Part shown: piece after piece, positions 20,598 through 35,968 of the stretch
Layout: every line of letters starts with the position of its first letter
Position numbering within the stretch: the first letter of the stretch is position 1
Assembly (NCBI GenBank): GCA_963576725.1
Contig: OY755236.1
Span: 64,020,636 to 64,084,635, forward strand
Direction of reading: 5' to 3'
Length of the DNA stretch: 64,000 nt
Source of the DNA: Azorinus chamasolen
Taxonomy: Eukaryota; Mollusca; Bivalvia; Cardiida; Solecurtidae
The notes under the pieces: model-generated
Told to the model about the DNA's origin: nothing
Database searches by the model: none
The model's input: only the letters and a program-made list of their open reading frames with translations
Translations under genes and position numbers: made by a program

Positions 20598-22227
20598 ATG
20601 AGTGACGATAATCCCCAACCGTTACTTCCACGTTCAATTATCCGGCAGCATATACCAGGCCCCTCGGATACAATGCAGCAGGATATGCAGCTGTGGCAAC
20701 ATATGTCAATGAGTCAACCACAACCTGCTGCTGGTGTCCAAGCTTTGCCTGTTGGAATAGGATTTTCAAACAGGCCACAGCAGCAGTTATGGACAGACCA
20801 TACATCACAGTTTTCACAAAGAGGCTGGCAACCCCTCCCACAGCAGCACACACAACAGAGCCCTCAAGAATCACAAGAAATGACCCCACAAGTAGTTCGA
20901 TCACAACATCAGAATTGGCAGGGTGCTGGAGATGTTAACTCACTACAACTTCAGCAACTTCAACAGTTAATTTGGTTACAACAGCAACAACAACAGCAGC
21001 AGCAGCAGCAGCAGCAGCAATTGCAGCTACAACACCATCACCAGACTGAGCCATCTCTTCACCATATGGATGTATTAGGACAGCATGATGATCTCAGTCA
21101 TGACAAATTCACTAAGTCACCATCACCACAAGTAGAAGACACTCGGCATTCACCCCTTACTCGACCATATGTACAAAATGTAACAAGTCCACAGCAACAG
21201 TTATGGCAACATCCTCAGATGCTTCATCATCAGTATGATGTGCAACATAGTGAGTCCCCACATTCACAGGCTTATCAGCATACACCAACTGTCTCACACC
21301 ATCAGCCACTATTTACACCTCAACAGCAGTATGTGCAACCTATGTGGCAACATGCCCCATACAGTCAGGTCCAGTTACAGCATCTCAGACAGAGTACACC
21401 ACCAATGCAACAACATATGTTATGGCAACAGCAGCAGCAGCAACAACAGCAGCAGCAGCCACAACAAATCCACCAATTGCATCAGCAACCACAACAGATT
21501 CATCAACAAAATGCTGATTCTGCCGCTCCATATTCTCCACCAAGCACAAGCCATTTCTCTGAGAAAACAACCCTTCCAGAAAAGAAAGCTGAGTCAAGGG
21601 TAGAACAAAGTTCATCTAATTTTCTTAGCCGGGTAGCCATGGATACAATTACAACTAGTAGTAACAAATTGAAACCTTTTGAATCATCAGTGAATACTGT
21701 CAGTAATACAGGACTGACATCTTCAGCTTCACCTCTGTCAATATCCAGTCCAGCTGTAACCAGTTCAACAAGTCAAATAAGGATTTTAAGCAAATCCTCC
21801 CAGAGCAGCACTCCATCGTCCGATATCTTTGTTCCACAGAGTCAGAAAGCTACAGATTCATTTTCTAGTATGACATCATCTTCGTCTTCTTTAAGTATGA
21901 ATCAGAGACCTAGTCAAGGAGGATTATTCAATTTGAACAATGTCAACATGCCTCCACCTCAAGGCCCACCTCAAGGCCCACCTCAACAAGCTCAGAACTT
22001 CAATCCAAATCCACATCACAGTCCATATCAGCACCTGAATCCTCAGACTATGGCAAATAAAAACTTTTCAGGACTGTATGGAAGTCCAAACAGGTTTCAG
22101 GCACCTAACAAAGATATCGGTCCTCCTGGAAATCAGTTCAGACCAAGATCACCAAACATACATAATCACCAGCCAGGAAACTTTGTAGGTGGGATAATGC
22201 AAAGAGGACATAACATTCAGTCACAGT
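20598..22227 (+). CDS. PARP14-like exon 1: Gln-rich N-terminus
   Basis: 543 residues rich in Q, H, P and S, with two polyQ runs (residues about 128-141 and 276-289). A Trp beside Gln recurs (QLWQHM, QLWTDH, QLWQHP, MWQHAP, LWQQQQ). The C-terminal third is Ser/Thr-rich and then Pro/Asn/Gly-rich, with a doubled GPPQGPPQ. It looks disordered and prion-like. Donor AGT|GTAAGT, phase 1. The join to exon 2 creates a Ser codon. Confidence 0.8.
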
Positions 22228-25200
22228 GTAAGTTTAGTCATATTTTCGAGAATTATATGCAGATCTGTAGATAAGATGCATACTGATTTATCAAAATCTA
22301 TTTATTTTGCAGCCAAACCATTTCTTGCTACAACTCACTCATTAGAATTTTATTGAAGATGGCAATTTTAATAAGGTACAGCAAGATGAGGCTTGGCAGA
22401 AAAATATGGAAAATATATATTAAAGAGGAAGTCCATACAATGAACGCATTTTTTTCAGTAATATCACAAAAATTGGTATTTGTTATGCTCATTACGAAGA
22501 TCATCAATATGAACTTATATTGAAAAATGCCCCTGTGATCCACTAAAAACGTTTTCATTGATACAAGTTTGTAATTTTTGTTCTACAGCAAAATATTATC
22601 AGCCTTGGTTGAACAGTTAACAAAACTTAAACACGAGCCGAATAAATTTATACTAATACATTGCCTATTCACATATCAAACCATGAAAGTTGTGCCTTCT
22701 TCTGTGTTTATTTGACTGGTTTTCTTGCGATATACTTCATTTCAATATAGAAACAAATGATTCATGTAATTGTTTTAAAACACATTGCAAGTAGACTCTA
22801 TCGCTTTAGCCCTTTCCCATTTTCGCGCATCTGCAAACAGAGTAAACCCAGATCAGACGGCTCCTATAGGAGCTGTCTGATCTGGGTCTGCTCTGTTTGC
22901 TTATGGTGTAATAGAGATCTGATTCTACAGCTTCTGCCTCAGGCAAAATGCCCTGTGTTCATATGCCATAATAGAAAATAATGTTATTAATATTCATGAT
23001 GTTATTATTTCTTACATGAATATACAGCAGGGAAAGGGTTAATCGTTAAGGATATATTTATATATAGGAGTTACTCCTCTAGGAGCTATTTGGTCAAGAT
23101 CTATGTTTGCTTATGGAATGATGTAGATCTAATTTTACATTTGCAAGGGCCAACATATGCCTTTGTAAAATTCCATTTATATTCATAATGCCAAGGATAT
23201 TTGTATAAAATATGGAAGAGCTGGCCCCTTCCAATCAGAACATGTCTTCAAAAGCATGTAGTTTTTCCCTAAAAATGACTTAACATTGATCTTTTTGTTC
23301 CTCTTGGCTCCTCTTGTACAATATTTCCCCCCAAATCGGAGGCCAGGTGCCTTCCCCACTTTTGGAAGAAAAAAACTACCTTAGAGAGCTGATAGGTACC
23401 TATGTCATTTATAAAGAAAATATGTTTTTCACAAGAGGTTATTATTAACTAGAAGACAATTTACAAATGAGGACTTTAATCAAACTAATCTGTGACATTC
23501 TATTGGGATTTTGGAAAATGATACAATAGTTTTATTTATGCTGTGGAAGAGTTGTTATAAGATAGCATTTTATTGTTTGTACCAAATTTAGTTACACAAT
23601 TCTTAATTAAATATTCAGCTGAGTTCTAGTTATACAGTTGATTAAATATTCAGCTGAGTTTCAGATTAAAGGCATATTTAAGAAACCTTTAATAATTTTT
23701 TTCAGAACATTTTACAGCAAAACCGTATCTAGTTTGTACTCATTAGAATTACCCCTCTGAATCATCATCTAATGATTACCCCCAAGGTAGGCTTTGGCTA
23801 AGGCAAAATAGGTAATTGACTGTAATGGTTAAATCTTATTTGGAGCTTTGCAGCCTAAATTGGTTGAATGTGTAATTTTAATAGGAAGTGGGGGAAAACT
23901 AACATAGAATGGAAACTGCATTCTTTACTTAACTGCATGAATAGTTGAACTTTCTCATATTATTTATTTTACAAGCATTCATTTGATTTAGAACTGTATG
24001 TTTTCTCTGTTCATTACAGCACCTGTCTTCAATCGCCTTGATCGTGTTGAAGTAAATCTCTTTGTATCTGGCTTAAATCCAAGAACAAATGGGGACAGTG
24101 TTCGCCATTACTTTGAATCAGTGGTTCGACCGGTTGAGGTTAAGGACCGTGTCATATTTGGAATAGACCATACAGAAGCCCTAATAACATTTCTGCAGAA
24201 ACCAGGTTCGTAGAAGTTCTTGCTGTTATTATGTTATTACGTCTTAGAATATTTCATTAGCTTCCGTAGATTTCACCAGCATTTCTCCTTTAAAGTGAAT
24301 CTCTACAATAAAGGTATATTTTCAATAGTATCATAAAATAAAGTGTTGGTTATGTTCAATTATTCATATGAAGAATGTCAATTTAAACATATATATAAAA
24401 AGTTATCCTGTTTACGTCGATACTTACAATTTTTTGTTGTACAACAAAATTTTATTCGAGCAGTTATAAACTAAAACGCAACCTGAATAAATACTAATAC
24501 ATCGGTAAGTAACATCTGGGTCTTCAATATCAGACTCGTGAATGTTTATCTTCAGCATTTATTTGATGTACTTCTTTTCAGCATGTCAATAAATGATGCA
24601 CATTGTATGTAATTGTTATGCAATTATTTATTTTTTTTTGAAGAAAAAAAATACGAGCTATTGTCATTAATCAGGCGTCCGCCTTGTTGTCGGGAGTCCT
24701 TAACGTTAACTTTAACATTGGCATCTACAATCGAACAGACCCGCATGTGGTGCTTGTGTTAAAATGCCAGTTTTTGACACCTGTTAGCATCTACGGGAGT
24801 CCTCTGATTTTGGTCTACTCTGAATACAATGGCATAGAAAGGCTTATTTGTGAAGTAAAGGGATAACAAACAATATTCATGATGTCAATATTTCTTATAT
24901 GACTATTCTTGGGGGAGACAAGTAATTAGCTAACATGTACAAATTAAAACTGTCATAGTTACATAGTTTCAGTGTTATTTACAACCCAAACCAACCAATT
25001 ACAGTGAAAAGAAGATTGATGATTGACAACTTTTGTATGATTACCTTTGATTATTGTATCCAAACCTTTGTAAGTCCATGAATGGTTTTTCCTTTTGTCA
25101 GATGTCCACAAGCTGAAACAGACTGTTAGAACACGAAAGCTAGATGGTTTCAATTTGGAGGTATGTGAGGTGCCACCCCCTCGAGCCATTGTGGTAAGCA

Positions 25201-28200
25201 GTGACGTACCAGTCCGCAGTGTGGACTCACTTACTAACTACTTTGAGAAAGAATCCATTGGTGGGGGAACCATGAAAAAGAATGGGGTGGATGAGACAGA
25301 TGATGGCTGCTGTATTCTGGAGTTTGAGGATTACAGAGGTAATGCCTACAATGAAAGAGTTCCAAGACAAATTAACCCTTTACTCCATAGAGATGTCTTT
25401 TCATGGCTTTGAAAACAGAGTAGACCCAGATCAGATGACTCCTCTAGGAGTCATTTGATCAGGGTCTGCTCTGTTTGCTTATGAAATAAAAATTTCATTT
25501 CCACTGTTTCAGCCATGGTAAACTTCCCTTGTTCATGATGCCATTATAAAATCAGCTTATTAACCCTTTTCTTCATATAGACAACTTTTCACACATTTGC
25601 AAACAGAGTAGACCCAGATCAGACGGCTCCTATAGGAGCCGTCTGATCAAGGTCTACTCTGTTTGCTTATGGAAATTTATAGATCTGATTATGCAGTTTC
25701 CACAACCGTGAAAAGAGCCATTTTTCATGTTCTATTTTATTGATTCTGTGCATGAATATTCATGAGGTGAAGAAATGTTCAATAAAAATGAAACAGGGAA
25801 AGGGTTGATATTCATACAGTCATTGTTTCTGATATAAAGGATTAATGGGTTAAAATATATTTGCAGTACCAGTGGCAATGGGCTTATTGCAGGATGAAAG
25901 TAGTGCAGGAAGCTCTATGCTTTTGTAGTTGAATGATCAGTCCAACAATTAATATATGTCGGGTAAATCCTCCAATGACAATAACTTCAATTTTGTTTCA
26001 AATTGTCTGTTGTCACAGAATCCAATTGCAGTCAAATACAAAATCACTTTGCGTTGTTTTTATGCCCCCGTTGACGATAGTCAGGGGGCATTATGTTTTG
26101 CACCTGTCCGTCTGTCTGTCTGTGCATCACGCTTTTGCGTGCAGTTGGTTGCCACAGTTTTTTCATTGTCTTATATCTCACTAACCACTATAGCTATTGG
26201 CATGGAATTGCATATACATGTACACATAAACCACCATCCATATTTTCATTGCTCACCCAGCCCATGCTGCCTGCAAGCCCAAGGTCAAAGTCAAATGACT
26301 TTGGAACTTTACATGCAGCTAGGCAAGCACCACCACGGGGGCATCGCTGTGTCTTACAGACACAATTTTCTGTTTTTCTGATGATGAGGGTCTGTTGCTA
26401 TCTTAATCCAGCCTCTGAATAATTCTACTGAAAGGGAGCATTTACTAGAAAAAAAAGAAAAATTGTTAGAATTGTGTAGTTTTGAAACAATTGTGATAAA
26501 TAGAGCATTTGCTCCTGTATAGCAAATGTTACATATTTATCACAATGGTTTCAAAAAGTGAATTTTACATAGGCATCAATATGGGGAATAGGTTAAAGAC
26601 CTCTTTTTGAGTGATCTATTAAACTATATTCTGCCCATTTTCATATAAATCAAATATACATAAAAAGATGTACCGGTATTCATATTTATATTATTAAAAT
26701 AATGCTTAAACCCCATTTCCCTACGGTTTATATATATTCTGACAGCTAAATGGAAACAATATAAGAATTACTGCTAAATCTGTAGAAAATTGCTGACTTT
26801 ATAAAAGACAGACAAATTTTTTTGTATATTGATACTGAAAACAATGGACCAAGTCAGACTGATTTTCTGAATTGGTCTTAGAGTAATAATATGAATATTA
26901 ATAAGGTTGACAATGGTTGACCTGAGTCAGACAGAAATGAAACACAAAACACGAAAGGAAAAGTCTGCTGTGTAATACATGATGCACATGTACAGTGAAA
27001 TGAGTACGTATTGATTTTTGTGAAAGATTCCTGTGAATCATTATTTTCAGAATACCATGAGAAAATCGTATTTAACCTTTTCCTTTTCATGAATTTGTAA
27101 ACAGAGTAGACCCAGATCAGATGACTCTCGTAGGAGCCAGCTGATCATGGTCTACTCTGTTTGCTTACATACACATTTGCCTAATTTTTTGTCTTACAGT
27201 TATACAGAGGCTGTGTGCTCCACAGAGACAACACAGGGTTGATGGGGTGCTGCTGCGAGTGTCTCCCTACTTCAGGTGTGAGAATGGGGCAGTCTGGGAC
27301 ACCTCCCTACACATGGTGCCTGTGCCCAAACCTGTCAACATTCAAATACTGCCAGACCAGCTCGAATTTGTTAAAAGGTAGGAGAGCTTCTGTAATTTTA
27401 ACACAGTAACTATAATGCAGTAATATAGTAATTTGAAAGCTTAGTCAAAAAAACATTTGTAACCGTACTGTATGGGTGAATATTTATAAAATTTGAAAAA
27501 AAGTTTGGATTATGGACAAATAATTATTGACGCATTCCTTAATATAAACAACTATTAACACATTTGCAAACTGAGTAGACCCAGATCAGATGGCTCCTGC
27601 AGGAACCGTCTGATCAGGGTCTTCTGTTTCTAATGGAATTCGATAGAACTGTTCGTATAGTTCTAAAATGGCTACAGAGTTCCACCTTCCATATTTCATT
27701 AAAACTATTTTGTCCATGAATATTCTGTCAGATCCATTGTAATTTATTTATAAGCAAACACAGCAGACTCGGATAAGAGGACTCCTACAGGAGCAGCCTG
27801 ATCTAGGTCTACTCTATTTGCAAAGGGATGGAAATGCATTATATTAAGGAAAGGGTTTAAACTTTCTGACAGTTTTGATCCAAATGAGAACTTTAGCTAA
27901 TTGGTATTTAATTAGAAACAAAAATGTTAACACACTGATCAAGAGTAATAGAAATGAAAGAAAAACATTGAAAATTTAAACCAGACAATTGTCAAATAGT
28001 TGTGCTGTAATTTCTTGATTGTTATTGTCAAAAATTACAATGTTGACTACCACTCTCAATTTGTCCTTTTTAGCTCACCAGAGCACAAAGTGCTCAGGGT
28101 GAGCTTTTGTGATCGCCTGATGTCCGTCGTCCGTCGTCGTCCGTCGTCCGTCGTCCCGCGTCAACAATTTGAACCTTTAAAAATCTTCTCCTCTGAATCT

Positions 28201-31200
28201 ACAGGGTTCTCAGCTTTCATCTTTGGTACATAGCATCACCTATAGGTCCTCTACAAAAGTTATATAAATAATGCCCCTGGGGTCAAAATTGGCCCCGCCC
28301 CAGGGGTTGAAAGTTTTCAATAGAAACATATAGTAAACCTTTGAAAATCTTCTCCTCTGAAACCAGAAGGTTCTCAGCTTTCATATTTGGCACATAGCAT
28401 CATGTTCAGGTCCTCTACAAAAGTTATATAAATTATGACCCTGGGGTCAAAATTGGCCCCGCCCCAGGGGTGGGAAGTTTTCAATAGAAACAAATAGTGA
28501 AATCTTTGAAAATCTTCTCCTCTGAAACTGGAAGGCTCTCAGCTTTCATATTTGGCACAGATCATCATGTTCAGGTCCTCTACAAAAGTTATATAAATTA
28601 TGGCCCTGGGGTCAAAATTGGCCCCGCCCCAGGGGTGGGCAGTTTTCAATGGAAACAAATAGTGAAATCTTTGAAAATCTTCTCCTCTGAAACTGGAAGG
28701 CTCTCAGCTTGCATATTTGGCACAGATCATCATGTTCTGGTCCTCTACAAAAGTTATATAAATTATGGCCCTGGGGTCAAAATTGGCCCCGCCCCAGGGG
28801 TGGGCAGTTTTCAATGGAAACAAATAATGAAATCTTTGAAAATCTTCTCCTCTGAAACTGGAAGGCTCTCAGCTTGCATATTTGGCACAGATCATCATGT
28901 TCAGGTCCTCTACAAAAGTTATATAAATTATGGCCCTGGGGTCAAAATTGGCCCCGCCCCAGGGGTAGGCATTTTTCAATAGAAATATATAGTGAAATCT
29001 TTGAAAATCTTCTCCTCTGAAACAAGAAGGCGCTCAGCTTTCATATTTGGCACATAGCATCATGATCAGGTCCTCTACAAAAGTTATATTAATTTTGACC
29101 CTGGGGTCAAAATTGGCCCCGCCCCAGGGGTGGGTAGTTTTCGGAATAGAAACAAATAGTGAAATCTTTAAAATCTTCTCCTCTGAAACTGATAGGCTCT
29201 CATCTTTCATATTTGGCACAGAGCATCATGTTCAGGTCCTCTACAAGAGTTATATAAATTATAGCCCTGGGGTCAAAATTGGCCCCGCCCCAGGGGTGGG
29301 CTGTTTTCAATGGAAACAAATAGTGAAATCTTTGAAAATCTTCTCCTCTGAAACTGGAAGGCTCTCAGCTTTCATATTTGGCACATAGCATCATGTTTAG
29401 GTCCTCTACAAAATTTATATAAATTATGGCCCTGGGGTTCAAATTGGCCCCGCCCCAGGGGTGGGAAGTTTTCAATAGAAACAGATAGTGAAATCTTTGA
29501 AAATCTTCTCCTCTGAAACTGGAAGGCGCTCAGCTTTCATATTTGGCACAGAGCATCATGTTCAGGTCCTCTACAAAAGTTATATAAATTATGGCCCTGG
29601 GGTCAAAATTGGCCCCGCCCCAGGGGTGGGTAAATTTCAGTAGAAACATATAGAGAAAACTTTGAAAATCTTCTCCTCTGAAACTGAAAGGTTCTCAGAT
29701 ATCATATTTGGCTCATAGCATCATGTTCAAGTCCTCTACAAAAGTTATATAAATTATGTCCCTGGGGTCAAAATTGGCCCACCCCAGGGCCGGCTAGTTT
29801 TCTATAAAAGCATATAGTGAAAACTTTGAAAATCTTCTCCTCTGATTGTCTGGTGAGCGCTTCAGGGCCATTCTGGCCCTCTTGTTTTAAAGACCTTTAC
29901 ATGAATATTCATGTAAGGCATGATGACATTTTGATATAATTTTGTGAGTGAGTTAATGAGAGGAATACACTAAGATGTCAACATATGTCATTGTGATATT
30001 GGTTGTCACAAAACTTGTACCTGAATTAGTAAGACTTTCAAATTTCTTTTCTAAGTTGTAGATAGTCTATCCACAATTTTGATGTAATTGCAAGGTTTGT
30101 TTAAGCTGAAGGAGCTATCTGTGATCTGTCATTACACCTTTGTCTTGTAACACATTTTAATGCATTTTCACGGCTTTGCAGAGTAGACCCAGATCAGATG
30201 GTTCCTGTAGAAGCCGCTGATCTGGATCTGCTTAGTTTGCTTATGGAATCAATCCTACAGTTTGTCTAAACCTAAAATTCACTTGAATATCTATGAAGTG
30301 TTCACTTCATCCACAAATGTTCATCAAACAAATCTGGCCAGAAATCTGGTGTATTGATATCTCTCTTGTTTGTTGTCTCAGAAATTTTTATTTCCCAACC
30401 TAACACTTGTTGTTGGTAATGATTAGAGTTTTCCCATTTAAGCAATATTATTACATGATGGCTAAAATGGAAAACCCCACAACAATTACATCTTTACCTT
30501 TTATTAACAAAATATGAAGATCTAAATTGACCTTCGTTAACATGAAGAGTGTGGCAGTTGTGGTTCTGAATGCAGCGAAAAACCCGCAGAGATGTAAATT
30601 TTAACTCCTTGAAGGAACTAGCTGCGACTCCCCAAATACTCTCCGGAAGGGTCCAATCCTTATCCGACATCCGGCCTGGGGTCCAATCCCCATGGCCACT
30701 CCGGCCTGGGGTCCAATCCCCATGGCCACCTCCGGCCTGGGGTCCAATCCCCATGGCCACTCCGGCCTGGGGTCAAATCCCCATGGCCACCTCCGGTAGG
30801 GTCCAATCCCTATACTAACCCCCTTCCCTACCCTCCACAGATGTTTTCCTCATATGGAGGGTACTGACCAACGGACCCAGCGTTAGGATAAATCACTGGA
30901 TCAGTCGGCCAGCCAAATACTGACCGACAAACCCAGCGTTAGGATCAATCACTGGATCAGTCGGCCAGCCAAAGTACCAGTCCCTGTGGCATTCCTAACA
31001 TAATGGATCGGTCGGCAGCCAGTTCCTTTTCCACATTGCACAAATGAGCAATAATTTTCAATAATAATAACCAATAAACATTATAAATCAATACATCTCT
31101 CCGGAATTTTCCGCCGCACCAGAACAGGTAAAATTGTAATTATGCTTCCCAACTACAATTTCAGCCATATATATCATCAAAAATTAACAATTGCACTGAC

Positions 31201-34200
31201 TGACACTATGTCCACTGCAAAGCTGCATCCAAGCACTCCAGTACGATTAAACCTAAATGTTTATCAAATATTAAAACAATTGCACCGACTGACACTATGT
31301 CTAATATGATCAACCTAAATGTTTATCAACAGGGTTCAGGATAACCTGCGGTCCTGAACACTGGTAATAGGAAAGCGTCATACAAATACTACACAAGCGT
31401 CATACAAAGACTACACCGGAAATTGGCCAATGGTCAAGTAATATGTAGCATGCTGAGCGCCGTCTGCAAGTACCTCACTGTCCACTTACACATCCTGCAA
31501 TGAGAATAACAGACCAAGTACACAAGAAACAATGATAAGCAACATGTATGTGTATTAAGGTATATGTGAAAACATAACAAAACCCTTCACTAAAAACAAT
31601 ACTACATGATAAAATAGCTACAACAAATTCAAAAAGATGTAAAAGGGTGGGTGGGTGGGTGTGAAATTACAAATTATTTCTGGATCGAAGATAAAGGCGC
31701 GAAATCTGACCCGATGTACCAATGTTGTGAAATTTACGGAAACACCGGCTACCAGTGCTACTGGACACCGGCTTACGATTAAACTATAAACACGTTACCA
31801 TTTTAGCCAGTAATAAATCGGCCTATTTGAAGCAATAGCCTTTATTATTACATGATGGCTAAAATGGAAAACCCCACAACAATTACATCTTTACCTTTTA
31901 TTAACAAAATATGAAGATCTAAATTGACCTTCGTTAACATGAAGAGTGTGGCAGTTGTGGTTCTGAATGCAGCGAAAAACCCGCAGAGATGTAAATTTTA
32001 ACTCCTTGAAGGAACTAGCTGCGACTCCCCAAATACTCTCCGGAAGGGTCCAATCCTTATCCGACATCCGGCCTGGGGTCCAATCCCCATGGCCACTCCG
32101 GCCTGGGGTCCAATCCCCATGGCCACCTCCGGCCTGGGGTCCAATCCCCATGGCCACTCCGGCCTGGGGTCAAATCCCCATGGCCACCTCCGGTAGGGTC
32201 CAATCCCTATACTAACCCCCTTCCCTACCCTCCACAGATGTTTTCCTCATATGGAGGGTACTGACCAACGGACCCAGCGTTAGGATAAATCACTGGATCA
32301 GTCGGCCAGCCAAATACTGACCGACAAACCCAGCGTTAGGATCAATCACTGGATCAGTCGGCCAGCCAAAGTACCAGTCCCTGTGGCATTCCTAACATAA
32401 TGGATCGGTCGGCAGCCAGTTCCTTTTCCACATTGCACAAATGAGCAATAATTTTCAATAATAATAACCAATAAACATTATAAATCAATACATCTCTCCG
32501 GAATTTTCCGCCACACGAACCACTGTTCGCCCCAAAATTCCGTATTAGCATCTTATTACTGATTATCAAGTATGTTATACATTGTTATACACATACCATA
32601 ATGGTAAAATACCTTTACAACGATGCATAATGTTCTGCTGAATGGAAATTATTCTAATATGCGGTGGTCTAGTGTAACACGCCAGACTATCAGTCCGGAG
32701 GCCCGGGGCTCAAATTCCAGTCCCTCCCGGAAATTTCAGAGACGCATTTCAGCGTATACCATACACACCTCCTCTCAACCTAGGGGTCAAATGGGTACCT
32801 GTGAAGGTAACCAGCCGGCACTGCGGCTGCATGATTGCACCACAAGTCAGCAGCACTCAACATTGTAGGCGAACGACTCAATGACCAGGGGAGCAATGTA
32901 GTCGGCTGAGCGGCCATTCGGACGGAAAGCAGACTATCACCCGGCACTTTACTAATGAAATTATACTGCAGGCAAACATCTTTATAAAGAAACATGTACA
33001 AGCTGTAAAAATACAAACACCATGCATACTGATCTGTAGAATAGCACAAATGACGTAACGTAACACTTCTTCAAACTCGAGAAGTAACACATTGCCAACA
33101 TTGGACAAATGCGCATCATCTCCAAAGTAAATCCCCAATGTATCAGTAGTTATGTACTCATGAGACATGAAACACCTCCCAATGTAACAACTTTTTTCTC
33201 TCCATTTTATCCACTAGAATAGATGAACTGTCCCAGGACAGTCTTGTAAGTAGAGTAAAATTACTTGCAGTTCTTAAACTGCAGGAACGACAGATATCAA
33301 GTCATTGGAACCTAGATAGAGCACGATCACCCAAAAGGTTGCGGTTACAGACAGCCAGATATTGTACTTTATGCATAAGCTGGTTCCAATGCATGTCCGT
33401 AGTAAGACCACCTAATGTTCCTGGCGCTTATTTTCTTGCTCTTATTTTTTTTAGAAAACTGCTTGCTTCTATGCCCAATAGACATACAAATCTCGGACTA
33501 TCCGAACATCCGTGTCTAAACCTATACATATGTGAAATATAGTCATCCCACCTAGTTTTTCATACTTGTTGCAGAAAACTGCCCGAATCTATGCCCCATA
33601 GACATACGAATCTCTGATTGTCCAAACATCTGAAATATATCTCTGGTATGCACCAGAAGCATGAATCTCTGACTGTCCAAACATCTGAAATATATCTCAT
33701 GTATGCATCAGAAAGGGGTCTAAACCTATACACATATTAAATAAACATAATCATCCCACTTCAACGCTTCATCTTTATATATCTCTTAAATGTATTGGTA
33801 GACCATCAACCCATCTGTTTGATAATCTGCTCTGTAACACCCTGCCTGTATAACCATATAGCAGTGCCAATTTGAAGTCAATGAGTTTTATAGTTAGGCT
33901 AGTTAGCAGCACTCAACCCTAGCTGTCAAACAACCTTATTCAAAACAGCACCAAATTGATAGCTAGTTAAAGTAGAACCATCACTGTAATGGCAGAGCAG
34001 GTAACTATGATCAGGATACTTTGGCAAACCTTACATATACTCATATAACTCGAAATGATTCATTGGTCATAATATGATATATATCAAAGAGAAGCACTGG
34101 CTTGTCATTATTTGGAGAACCCTCCACTAATTCCCCAACCCTAAATAAACCAAAACATGCAAATGTATAATCTGTCCAAAAAAAAAAAAATTCATAATTG

Positions 34201-35924
34201 AAGTAACAGACATGAGTAAGCTCAGCACAAATTAAAAACATCGTACGAAATTAGTATAAACTACAGATGCAAAATCTGGCATACAGTCACCCTATGCTAA
34301 AATGGAGTGCTGAAATTCTTTCTAAAGTTTCCACCGAGGATCGAACCCACGACCTCACATTTCTTAGGCCATCGTTATAACCCTTAGACCATGCTGACAG
34401 GTAATTATTAGCTGTGCTATATGCATTCCCCTCATGAAACACATAATATAGAAGCATGTCCTACTGTGAGAGGTGTGCTGGCCATGTCTGAAAAAACAAA
34501 CATAAAACAACAACATTGGAATCTCTGAAACAGGTAAAGTGCTCCAAGGCCTGGTTCTACACTGACTAGGCATCGCCAGCTCTCAAAAACTGTCTGGCTC
34601 CAATTCGAAAATGTTCCATAGATGGCTCAGCACTGAAACCAGATGCTGATCTGCCTCCAGTGCCATGTGTCAAAGCGTTCCATCTGAAAACGAGACAAAC
34701 TATGCTCTCCATCTGAAAATGAGAAAATTTTCAGCTTCCACCGAGGATCGAACCCACCTCACAATTCCTAGTCCATCGTTATAACCCCTACACCACGCTG
34801 ACTATCTGCAGTACTTTTGTGGATTCCTGCTACGAGATCTGCCCTAAGAAAGTATTGAGCTTAAGACATTATAGAGTAAGTGCCCTAACTAAAAACATCA
34901 ACTCAGTTGGCTTTGATATTTGACTATTGATGACTTGCACAATAGCTTATTGTCGGCTCGCATCTCGACAGCTTTTTTATTCACCAACCATTTGCCCCAA
35001 ATATATATAGATACCTTGTTACCAATATTGGAAAATACATGCACTCCACAAAAGTATGTCCTCAGTTAATCCCTGTTGAACCATGCCCCGATGTGAAATT
35101 ATGCCCCAAAGCACTTATCCTTGGCAGGAGAGCTATCTGTAAACAAGCAAACATCTGCTTTTGCAAGCCAAAATCCGTCTTATAAAATTGAGATACCATT
35201 ACACTCTTGGAAAAAACTTAACCACAATTTTAAATCCATTCTCATTCCTTTTTTAGTTGACTGGTGATGTGGGCTATTAAACCCGCATGTTGCATGAACA
35301 ATTTCCGACAATATGATTGCCCTGTAACAACAGACAGACACGCGAAATTCATAGAGCCTAGCAATGACTGCAACTCCCATAAAGTGATACTATGTTTATG
35401 CTTCAAGATATCCCGAATCAGAGTAACAATAGTTTGGAATTTTCTAGGATTTCTTTTTATGACCCTAATAATTAAGCGGAAAACCAAACTGAAAGCCCTC
35501 GTATAATTCTGTCACTATATCTGAGTCAGGATATATATTTCAATATGAAACCAAGCATCAAAACTTCACTGGGGATTCTGCTAGTGTAACATCCTAGAAA
35601 ATTAATGTGCAACATATACAAAATCTCTGAGACATATTCTGGTTCACGTCCTGTTCAACTGACAGAATACCTGTTCTCTGGCAATTTGCCGATTGTAGGG
35701 GCCCTTGCTGGCCATGCAAACATGGTCCAACCTACAACGATAGAAACTGTAACCCGGCCATGAGTTATAAATATAACAATAACAGACGGACCTGGTAGAG
35801 CATGTTTATGAATTCTGCTTATAAATATATCTAGCATGAGCTTGAGCGACAACAATTGCTAAGAAGAAGCTAGAACAGTCATTCTTAGTCAAAGATACAA
35901 GTATTTTTTTTTTCTTAATTATTT

Positions 35925-35968
<44 letters not shown>

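Noticed and set aside
21385..21615. Minus-strand Ala/Val-rich frame
   Set aside because: Shadow of the CAG/CAA tracts in exon 1 of the PARP14-like gene.
28497..28982. 161-codon open frame with three similar segments of 55 residues
   Set aside because: It is a translation of a 165-bp satellite monomer (a multiple of three) inside a satellite element; other monomers break the frame.
30494..32215. Paired frames with GDWTPGR-like repeats on the minus strand and their + strand counterparts
   Set aside because: They lie in the Ngaro-2 B repeats and come from the 30-bp tandem units; both B copies give the same frame.
32661..32730. Functional tRNA gene
   Set aside because: A- and B-box-like motifs are present, but the acceptor stem does not pair well and a SINE body follows.
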